Shown here: in pieces, positions 30,971 to 41,500 of the stretch
Position numbering within the stretch: position 1 is the first letter of the stretch
How the letters are laid out: the number at the start of each line of letters is the position of its first letter
Made by a program: the position numbers and the translations under genes
Assembly: GCF_964204865.1 (NCBI RefSeq)
Contig: NC_135254.1
Span: 14,327,001 to 14,391,000 of the forward strand
Source of the DNA: Styela clava
Lineage: Eukaryota > Chordata > Ascidiacea > Stolidobranchia > Styelidae
Reading direction: 5' to 3'
Length of the DNA stretch: 64,000 bases
The notes under the pieces: generated by a model
The model's database searches: none
Told to the model about the DNA's origin: nothing
The model's input: the letters and a program-made list of their open reading frames with translations, nothing else

Positions 30971-32527
30971 ATGTCTAGAACAAAGTTGGTGAAGTTAGGG
31001 CCTCAGCGGTCTCAATTAAACTGCCGAAACCGCAGGCAAGCGAAAGTGCAGAATACTAAAAAGCGTAAGAAGCGCATAGTGGTTCCGTGTAAGGGCGCCA
31101 CATGGGAAAACCTGAATCCCGAAAAGATGATTGTTATACGAGAAGAAGATAAAAAATATTTCGGTAAAGAATGGGTCGAATTTTATTACATTTTTGATAT
31201 TTGAATATTTTATTAATGTATTATTGTCTGATCTTGCTGTTTTGTTGACTGGTTCAGTACAGCAGTATTTCCAATCTTCCAGCAATACTGCTTATGTAAT
31301 ATTTTGAATTCTAATGCTGGCATATATGACTTCATTCATGAAATAGGACTTCTGTCGTGATATGTTCTCTTATCATTTGCTCTTTCATCCTTAATCCTAT
31401 TGCATGCTTTTTGCAATGATAATTCCAAGACATAATATACGAACCGTCAGACAGTGGTTTAATCAAATTGTTCTAAATGCAATTGCCATATTTTTTAAAA
31501 TTATTTACTTTCTCCTATCGTCCTAAATTGTATATTTTGTTCTGTTTCTCTATGCATAACAGGTTTAAGTGGGATTGGTTTTAGACCAACTGGTTATATT
31601 GATATTGATTATGAAGTGGCTAAATATCACCAGAAGCTTGTATGCTCTGGAAGTAGAGTCAATGCTGCTATACTTAGTAATAAGGCTGTGGAACTGTGTT
31701 TAAAAGCGGGTTTGCCACTGACTTTGTATAATGCAACGTCAGGATGGATACAGTATTTCCTAAAAAGATGTGCTTGTGTTAGAGCACATTTGCAGCAGTT
31801 ACGGTCAAATGAGGCCTCATTCACTGAAGACGAAGAAACTGTCCAGACACTAGAAACCCCGCTTTGTAAATGCTCCAAACCTAATATTGTAAGTAAAAAT
31901 GTCTATTTTGTGGGATGTCCAATCGTGTTCCCATATTCTAATAATAATCTCTTCATTTTTAGGTTCCGCAACAGCCTGCATCACTTCTCAATCTTTTTGC
32001 AACACCTGCTTCTCCAGAGGTGGGTACCAGATCGAAAACTACCGCATAACATTTTTTTTATTTTTATTATATTTAAAATATAACTCTTGTTCTAGCCTAC
32101 ACGCTGCCGGAATTGTTCCAACGACGATCTGTCATCAGACTCCGGAGTGTCTTCCATGTCTACCTCAACCACTGGTGCAAGTTTTACAGATGCTGCTGCT
32201 TCATCAGTTGAATGTGCCAAATTATTCATTCCAGAAAGTGAAGTCAAATTATATCCGGATGATTGTGGATTAGTTCGCACAGACACAGCAGTTTTTCGTA
32301 ATCCACGGACAAGATTACATAATATTCCACGCACTGACTCTTTTGGGCCAAAAAGGCTTCGTTATGATTATTTTTTACCAGAGTACTGTTTTCCAGAACT
32401 GTTGCCCTCCGGGGAAGTGAAAAATTTTGTTGAAAATTTTAATCAATCATCCATTGATCAAAACTATGACGTTGATAATGAATCATATTCTAATTTATTT
32501 GATTTGTTACAAAGTGAATTTTCATGA
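30971..32527 (+). CDS. Unrecognised 4-exon gene: basic N-terminus, Cys pairs, DSGVSS degron, acidic C-terminus
   Basis: I do not recognise the family. Exons: 30971-31163, 31563-31888, 31963-32019, 32096-32527. Splice sites are canonical and phases close, giving 335 residues. The N-terminus is basic, with a nuclear-localisation-like KKRKKR at 30-35. A compact, probably folded part follows (about 45-140: GLSGIGFRPTGYIDIDYEVA, NAAILSNKAVELCLKAGLPL, ATSGWIQYFLKR). Cysteine pairs CAC, CKC and CRNC suggest possible metal binding. DSGVSS at 207-212 is a perfect DSG-phi-x-S beta-TrCP phosphodegron, placed in a Ser/Thr-rich stretch. The last residues, SYSNLFDLLQSEFS, resemble hydrophobic-acidic activation motifs. 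A short-lived nuclear regulator is a reasonable guess, not a finding. It is divergent from GORAB. Confidence 0.75.
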
Positions 32528-33376
32528 CATTTATTGTTTACATTTACTTCGGATTTTATTGTTTCACTGTGATTATATTTACTTTGCCAAGTGCTTTCAC
32601 ATTTGTCTATTTAGTTTGAAGAAAGTGTGGTTGGTTTGTGGGAAAGCAATCACCATTTATGGAAATATTGGATGAGAGTTTGAATAACAAATTTTTTGTT
32701 ATTAGGTCCGTAATACTTTTACACTAAGTAAATATGTAGAAGTTATGCAACATTCAACATGAATAGAGACGAACAGGGTAGACTTTGACTGCAGGACAAA
32801 CTTGTTCCATTTGGTGACAATTTGGTATCGTTTAGTCATTTACATGCTCATTTTTTATATCCATGGGTTAGCCGTTACGCTATTGAGAGGGCTGTAAACA
32901 AGCCCAAACTAGTAAGTTTATTACAGCGTTAGCAAAAAACTGAAATCTGGTAAAGGCTTTTTTTTTTTTTTTGCCAAATTTAAATCCATAGCCAAATCGG
33001 ATTTATGAAAATGATAGTTTTGGTTTATCCAAATATATTATTATGTCAATTTAATTGCATGAATCCCAATTTCCAAATAATTTAGGTGTTATGTATACAA
33101 TACATGATAGATAAATGATCACAAATATCAAATAATCCAGATACATTTACCCATATTAGTTCAAATATCCAATTTGAATTGTGTCCACATTCATGAAATG
33201 TAATCCAGTGACCATTGTGCATACATTTTTTTTCAGTAGTTATACCATATATATTATAAATTTAACCGATATTATCATTTAATATGGAAAACAAAAATAA
33301 TTAAAGAATTAGACAAATAATCATAAAAACGCCCATCATGCTATTAGGCGTTTTCCAGATTCTCGGTCCATGCAAA
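32528..33376. other. 3' flank of the 31-kb gene
   Basis: No gene is supported. There are a 16-base T run near 32957 and AT-rich sequence. Confidence 0.45.
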
Positions 33377-34018
33377 CTTTTTTTTTTTTTTTTCTTGGAA
33401 ATAACATTTTATTAGAGAGTCTGTGATTGCAGAAACGATAGTTGCAGGTGTTAGGAAAAAATATTAAAACATGTTTGACATGAAATAATACATTATACAC
33501 CCACAATGTTATATGATATATCATAATTTTCATTACAACCCAACAAACATACACATTTTTTTTTTTTTGACTGAATTATTTCAATGTATATAAATTTCAG
33601 ATAAGTATGAAAACTATAACTACCATATTCAAAGCATTACTGATTTTCCTAAAAGAATTTCATCTTATAATATTTCCTCTTTTACAAATTCATTCATAAT
33701 TCTTAAAGATCCTATCATCACACATTTAAACATAGTTCTAAGTATGGACTGATATGTTTCCGATTCTTGAAATATTAAGCCATTTCTAAAATTCCAAATC
33801 GCTGCTTTACCACAAGCGATAATTAGATTCAGTGATTTAGTTTCAACATCTTGAGTAAAAATATTATGCTGTGTATAACTTGTTAAATTTAGCCATTTCC
33901 AAAAGGATTTTATATAAGAACAGTTGAAAAATAAATGAATACAATTTTCAATGACTCTATTACAAAAGACGCAATTGCCATTTGGTAAAGGCTTAAGTAA
34001 AAAAACGATTTGAAGCAT
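33377..34018 (-). pseudogene. Non-LTR retrotransposon 3' end with zf-RVT domain, poly(A)-tailed
   Basis: The minus-strand frame 34018-33665 (117 codons) reads LPNGNCVFCNRVIENCIHLF, FNCSYIKSFWKWLN and on. This is the CxFC...E...HLFF.C...FW pattern of the zinc-binding domain that follows reverse transcriptase in LINEs. Downstream are AATAAA (33412-33407) and, about 15 bases on, a 15-base A tail (33392-33378, minus strand). A second A run lies at 33568-33556. The 5' part, including all of the reverse transcriptase, is missing: a 5'-truncated dead insertion. Confidence 0.75.
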
Positions 34019-34140
34019 GTGATGGAGAAAGTACGCAGGAGCAGTCGAATAAGGTGATGGACATGGATTAGCATTACATACGGCCCGAATTCAAAACCGA
34101 TTCAGTCGATTAATCAATTGTCTTCTGTTGCCTACCTTTC

Positions 34141-34352
34141 GTTAATGGAGTGTATCCCAAGTGCTTCGTAGACCATTCCAATCGTCTGCCACCATTTTTC
34201 CATTTAAATGGGCACGTGCACCAGCACGTTTTAAATCTTTTTTAGATTTTGCCCACTTTCCTGATTTTCCGTACATTTGTTTGTTTTGCCCTGTATTGTC
34301 TATTTGTTTTGTTGTAACGGAAAATCGAAATAAACACTTACTTACTTACTTT
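34141..34352 (+). repeat. Candidate retroelement 3' UTR ending in an (ACTT)n tail
   Basis: Sequence ending ..GTTGTAACGGAAAATCGAAATAAACACTTACTTACTTACTT. An AATAAA followed by a short tandem tail is typical of LINE 3' ends that finish in microsatellite rather than poly(A). Its orientation is opposite to the neighbouring poly(A) LINE end. Confidence 0.45.
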
Positions 34353-35554
34353 CCCAGGCTTAATCACCCCTCATCAGCGGATGGCTTTCCAGATGCACCG
34401 CTGACATCACTTCGAAAACTTGTTTCGAAATGATGCTTTATGAGAAAAAAAAAATTGTTCCTCCCCATAAATTTTATACAATATGCCATTCTTTAGGGAT
34501 AAATTGCTTATTTCGCACAATATTTATAAACACTTAGAAAAAGACTAAAAATTACTACGGTAATTAGAAAATTCTTTAAATTGAATTTACATCGGCGGAA
34601 AACCCTTCTGAATTTGAAAGCAGACGCCAACCTAAAATATTCAAATCGATTGAGTTATATAACATTATATAAGATAAGAATGTTCTCGAGTACATATTTA
34701 TCGCCGCACAAACGTGTATAAGGGTGGATTTCGTGTATTTAAAGGGGAAGGAGAAGGAGAGAACCTCGTCTGTATCAATGTCATCTCATAACTAACTAAT
34801 ACGATAACTATATACACCAACAAATATAAATAAATATTTGTTATAATTCCACTGTTTGTAAAATTTAAACATCGTCCTGGAAGCGTTTTAATTTGTTACC
34901 GATTTCTTGTTAGAAGATCGTTATCACTTCCGCCTGATAACATTAACAAAACCTTATTTTTTGCGCATTTTCACCTGCAACTGTATACTTTTGCGGTCAT
35001 TTGAACCCATATCCGTCGTTGCAAACGAACGAGTGTGCGCAGTAGCCTACGTAGGTGCAAATGCACTGTAACCAGTAGTTTAGTTTTTAACCATGATGGG
35101 AAGCATTCTTGACCTACAAATTACAAGGCTCGACTACGTGGCGCATCGCGCTAAACGTTAGGAACACACTTGGCATTGCACATTCGATTATCTTACGCAG
35201 GTTCAATCCAGTAGCCTGCACATGAGGATCAGTGGCCCTCATCGCCTGTAGGGTGCTTCCCCTCGTCGGTTACGGCTTTCTCAAAGTTCATGAATCTGGA
35301 ACTAATACTTGGCCAACCAATCCAATTGACTATGATTAAACCATCCTATACCTTTCCTTTCCAGAATAATTTGAAAGCTCCAACCTGATTGACCAACATC
35401 AATTGTATTTACTGTTAAAAGATCATTCAGGTATATTGTTCTGAGCTAAGCTAAAAAAAGAAGTGATGCAGTACACACATACAAACACTATCAGAGATTA
35501 TTTTCTCATTTATAATAAAAAAATTGCACCAATTTATAAATATAAATAATACAT
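34353..35554. other. REV1 3' flank with a SINE copy
   Basis: Holds a SINE at about 35130-35360. Otherwise AT-rich with no supported gene. Confidence 0.45.
35130..35365 (+). repeat. SINE copy
   Basis: Plus orientation: head GTGGCGCATCGCGCTAAACGTTAGGAACAC, B box ACGCAGGTTCAATCC, the CCTGTAGGGTGCTTCC and CGGTTACGGCTTTCTC blocks, and a degenerate tail. Confidence 0.65.
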
Positions 35555-38500
35555 TCAGCACAGTGTCGGCAATCTCAATTCTCCCCCTCTATATGATTTT
35601 CTAATTTCATATTGAACTTCATCGCATGCTTTTTTGTATGCTTTCATCCATTCCAGTCTTGGTTCGGCGGCGGCATCATTCGAAAATGTTTTCATAATCA
35701 CAGTCAGTCTTCTATGAAAACTTTGAAGAGTCAATTGAACTTTCTCCAAGTCTCTGGTATCAGTGGCAGTTCTGACGAGGAAACTGGATCAAAAGGAATT
35801 TCATTATATTCATGATACAGAAGGAAAAGCACTGCAATTCGATGGGCTTTTTAGAGAGATAGTGCTGATTAAAAATATATTCATATGGAATTCAAAACTA
35901 AGCAAAAAAATCAGGATTCAGGTTTTACTAGGAAAAAAATATTTCAGAGTACTGTTTGACATATTACAATTTACTTTTCACACAATTTTTAATCTGTAAA
36001 TATCAGTAATTTCCTCACCTTATGAAATCATTAACATCACAATCTAATGGTCCTGTTTCTCCATATGAACGAATCCATTCTGTTAAAACTTGACGAATCT
36101 CTTGTATTTCGAAAGCACCACCTAAAACTGGTAAATGATTTTCAGTTTCCTCAGGCAACACTTCGATAGATTGGTGTTCTTTTTTTGTTTCTGAAAAAGA
36201 CTTGAGTGAGCAAATAGGAAATTTCGACGAAACGCGAATAAAGAAAGATAAATTATATTGCTAAATATAGCTTTGCCATATGATTACTGTTCTGTGTCAG
36301 AAATAGTTAGCCAATTTATTGCATTCTAATGCATACATGTATTGCAAAAAGTTGAAACTAACTAGCCGTTATGTTAACCATCACCCAAATAGTTATCAAT
36401 CTCCCAACATACAGTCATCTGCCATTGATTCCAAGCTGTGTCATCCATGGTATTAATAGTGTGTTTCTAACACATAGCACAATGACCATAACCATCATGC
36501 CAGTTACTACCGTAATAAATAAACAGAAAAGAATCAACAAAAAATTGCCAAACAACAAGCACCTGTAATTTCGTCCTCATCAGAGTCAGGAATCTCAATA
36601 TAATTCTGTTCTTCTTGAATTGTCACGAGTCTCCTTTTCACTTTGGCAGCTGCAGGGGTATTTTTCCCCATTATGTTGTGCATTGGGGAAGTTTTAGGAG
36701 ACTTTTTCATGAGATTACTCTTATTTGGACTGTATGTAACAGGAAACATATCTGTAATTAATTTGTTGGGACTGGTGTCTGAATTACGTACTTTCTGTGC
36801 AGATGGTTTTGAAGTACTTGTCTTTGTAATATTAGTTTTCACTCCTGAATAAAATAAAAAGCTTCTGTTAGGCTCGAGAAAAAATAGAAAAATGTAGTAG
36901 TCAATGCCAAATTTGAAACATTTAGGTCCGTGTGACCACCAAAACCTTACACGAAAAGATTCTGTCACGACACTTAAATTCCTATTTGATATAAAATCCT
37001 ACCTTTTCGCCCCTTCACTATCCTGTGTTTTTGGGGTTGCTTTTTTACACCGCCTAACTTTCCACCCCCACAGAATAAAACATTGGGTGCTGGTGCTCCA
37101 GTAACAGGCATTTCAGAGACAACAGGCTCTACTGACGCATTGCTATCATTCGAATTTTCATTCTGAAGTAAAAATGCAATTCTGGCGGTTGACTTTTCAA
37201 ATAGAGATGTCACCATCAAAAAGTGTGGATGAAAAATGTACTTGATTTATTCAGCCATATTTGCATTCAAGAGAAAAAATAAATGAAAGAACAAAAATTG
37301 GCTCGCTGGTTGGCACATATTGCCAAGCACTAAGAATACACTAGCCATCGGAGCTAAGTTTACCCTGCGCAATTAGCAGTTTGGGATTCTTTCAGGAATA
37401 ATAATGGATTGCTGGTCTCCTCTTGTTGTAAGGTGGTTCAGGTAACTGGTCGGTCATGGCTTCCTCCACTATCAAGTCCATGCATCTGAAACAAGTAACT
37501 AGTTACCTATTCCCATACCCGATATGGATTGGCAACTGAATGATAGGCTGTGGTTCGCAATATGATTAGGCTATCTGATCGGCTTTCCTTCCCATGAAAA
37601 TATGTCGCTCCAAAAGTATGGGTACCGATATGGAGGAAACTTATTTTGTTCATCTATTTTACATCAAGTTGTGTGAAAGGACTGGAACATATGAGCAGAA
37701 GGATATGGAGGGAACTTATACTGATATGGAGGGAACTTATTTTGTTCGTCTATTTTGCATCAAGTTGTGTGAAATGGACTGGAACACATACTACAGGAGT
37801 ACCGAAAATCCTATCCTCACGATCTATATTAGTAAGAATGAACATTTTTGTAATAACCAGATCTCAATAGGGTATTTATCGAACTAAACAACCAAAAAGG
37901 GAACAGACATACTTAAACAATACAATGTTCAAGAACAAAGCTATTCCAAGGTTTGTTTGATTTGCATATACTAACTTACAATTAAAAAATTTCTTTCTAA
38001 AGCTTGACGCTGTTGCGCAAAATTATTTTCTACTTCCTTCCTGAGGTCGGGGGGTAGAGCTTCAAGGAAACTAGAGTTCAACTTCATTTCCTCATTCGAA
38101 TCAAGAGCACTAGGTTCTGAAATAGGTGGTTGGTTTTGCTGAAGAAAATCACCTGAATAAAAGATAGTTGACAGTATAAGGACAAATTGTCGAAATTAAC
38201 CCATATGTGCCCAACATCGCTACAACAGACACATAAAAAATTTTGACACTAAAAAATAGTATAGGTAGTATACATTATATTATGGAAGAAATTGATAGGT
38301 CCAGACTCAAGAGTTCTCAACCAGGGGGAAAACCTGTCTACATACAACTAAATTTTACTTTTGAAATTTGCCAAGGGGAGAATGATAAGATTAAAGGTTG
38401 ATACCCACTGGTTCAGTAATATTACTTTCAATCTTGGCTGAGGTTGACCAAACGAGTGGTATCTCAGACATTATAGTGTAAAAATGGAATTATTGAAAAA

Positions 38501-41500
38501 AATGGAACTAATAACTGTTATGTTATAATTGCATTCAATTGCTATGCACTACATACAGATAGGTAATTACCTACCTAACTAAAGCCATGCCAGACATGGA
38601 CTGGTAATCGGATAAGAGAACATGGTTCGCCATATGATTAGGTTGTCATATTGTCTTTATTTTCCCCGGGTTAAATATGTTAATCCTGTCCTATCCTAAA
38701 GCATGGTCTTCGATAACAGTATGGAAGGTACATACAAATAGCTCGAAAACCTCTTTGGTTTCGACACTAGACTCCATGCTCCGAGTGAACACCAGAGTAA
38801 TATAGCAAGAAATTTATTAAATGAAAACAGGGATACCTGATGTCGAAGGCCTATTTTGGTTATCCATATTATCAGACTCGACATTTTTAATATCGGACCT
38901 GAAAATAATATAAATAAAAAATTTTGAAACTACGAAAAACACACATAAGCAGATTCCTGTATTATAAAAAAACAACACATAGATAATCAGGGCAAACTAT
39001 CTACCTTTCAATATGGAAGAAAAATTGTTGTTAAATGTTAATATAGGAAACAATGGGGTGATAGCAAAAAATAATAATCAATAACCTTTGTAATTAACCC
39101 AGTAAAAACTTGAGGATCAGGCAGTGGTTTCTTTCACAAGAGCAAAACAAAATTTCGAAGATAAAATTGAATTGTCAAAACATCACTATATATAATTTAT
39201 CATACATCATTCCCTTTACGATGAAATAAGTTATTTTGAATCGTTGAAAGCTGATATCCATGATGATGACTAATACTCAATGCATTTACTGGATAGAAAT
39301 TTAGAATGACAATGAAATAACAGAAATGTAGTCAATAAAGTTAGCAAGGCTTGAATTAAAAAAATAAACAAAACATTTACGTACTTCCTCTTAATAAACT
39401 TTTTCAAAAATGCAGCTGATGTTGATTCTGAAGTTGATAAATTTGCAGAATCAGCAGATTGTAATTGTGTTATTTGAATACCAATGCCTCGCAGATCGGA
39501 AACATTCAGCTGCCATAGAAAATGAGCCATATTGAGTGATTATTGCCTTTCAGAATTTTATGTTGCACAGATCAACTGTAGAAGAATGACTCAATAGAAT
39601 AGATTCATTGGAAGTTCAAAAGCTTCATGACTCTGTGCAAATGGAGACTCCAACTTCAGGGCTTCTACATGCCAAGTCTTGTCAGGTGCGCCACGTAATG
39701 GCTTGAAAAACTACTGCTTTGAAAAGTTTTTAGATGTACCAAATTTGAAATGTTGGCTTTCAAAGAAGAAATAGCAATGCGCATTACTGAATCGAAATAT
39801 TTATCTGTTAAAAGATTCTGTGAATAAAAACGATGATTTGGGCTTACTTTAATATAAACGCGAGTTATTGGAATGTATCATAAATTCAATTACTTTTTAC
39901 CAAACCATTCGCGCGCCATGTTAAATTCTATGTTGTGGCATATTGGGCACTCACGCGCCATGTTCAATTTTATGTCGTGGCATATTGGGCATACGTACCA
40001 TGTGTTGTATACCCCTGGACTGAAAACCAGACGAGAGACTGTGGTTTGTTATATGAATAGGCTGACATATCGTCATTCATCCCTTGGGATAAATATGGAT
40101 TGCTTACACTATTCCTATTTATCTCAAGGCCTAATCCAAAAATGTAACAAATTGGCTAGATTATATAGATAACATACAAGGAATCGCATATCAAAAAAAT
40201 TCATAAATGAATAATGATAATTTACTTCAAATCAGAAGAAAGAGCTTCATTGAAAGCAAAATTGACAAAATTATGCCTAATTAAATATACATAAATATGT
40301 AAACCTCATAAGCAAACACAAAAGCATTTTTAAATCATTAACCTGCAATGAACTCAGTATTGACCATGCTGCTTCATTGATTGCCGCACAATCTTCTTCA
40401 TATGGGTCACCTGTTATTTGTTCATGATTATTTCAAAGAGTCGAAATATACTAAACTGAAGTACTGTTAAGTAGAATGACATGAAATGTTTTGGTATTTT
40501 TTGTCACCAACTTTGTCCTGATAACAATATACCGGTACATTATCACAATGTGTTGTGTGTTCATGTTTAAATTTATTCAACTCGTGTTTTGTTATTCCTC
40601 CTTTAATAGCTATGATTAATTATTTATAGTTAGCTTTTTTTAGTTCACTTGGTCTCATTTTTTTCATCCATCATTTGGTTCTTATTCGCTGCTCAGTTTT
40701 ATACTTGGTATTCAGCTAAAATTGAGTATATTAAAGTAAATAAGAGTAGTCTGTTTGTGCTGATCTATTGAGTTCCCCTTACCACATAAAACAGCCAAGA
40801 AGAAATTCCATGTTACCTCTGACATGCCTCAAGAGTATAGGAGAACTTCTAGACCATGAATCGCAAACACCATGACCACCAAATTTCACAGATTCCTGTG
40901 GTGCATCAGAACGTCGTACCATCAGTTTGAGAGTGATTCTACGCCCCCTCATTCCAGCAGATTTCAATCTATTTGTCACCTAAATACAGATTTAATAGAA
41001 TTCATGAATTTATGTCCTAAGGCAAAAAAAAAGAAAATTGAAAGTGATGGATTCATATTAGGAAAATTAAACACGAAATAACATCCAGGAATAAAATTTT
41101 GATAAAAGAGTCACACATGATCTTGTGACCAGTACTTAGTAAATACCAATCATGGGGACCTGTTTTGAAATCATAATTGCTCAGGCTAGAGTTTCGAAGC
41201 CTCAGTATATTCAAACTGTGGCTCCAGGTCCGGTTTCATAGTCTTTGAAATTTTTTGGTTGACAACTGCCATGAAATATCAGCGCAATGAAGTTTTGTAA
41301 AAACAGGAAACTCTTCCCATAAGTAATGGTGTTAAATTTCTAATGCCTAACTATAGTTACAGATCTCGGATTCATTTTCCATGCCTACCATCCAGCACAA
41401 AGTCTAATAAATTGAGTAAACTATTGTATGCTAAATCAACAAAGAAATCTGTTCAAAAACATTGAATTCTCATGTGTATGAAGCTAGCTGTTGGACTGTT

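Noticed and set aside
34161-34433. 90-codon frame on the plus strand
   Set aside because: It runs through a retroelement 3' end and its ACTT tail, so it is not a gene.
38405-38462. Possible extra REV1 exon (SEIPLVWSTSAKIESNITEP frame)
   Set aside because: Exons 16 and 17 already join in exact phase. No acceptor for this piece gives a compatible phase.
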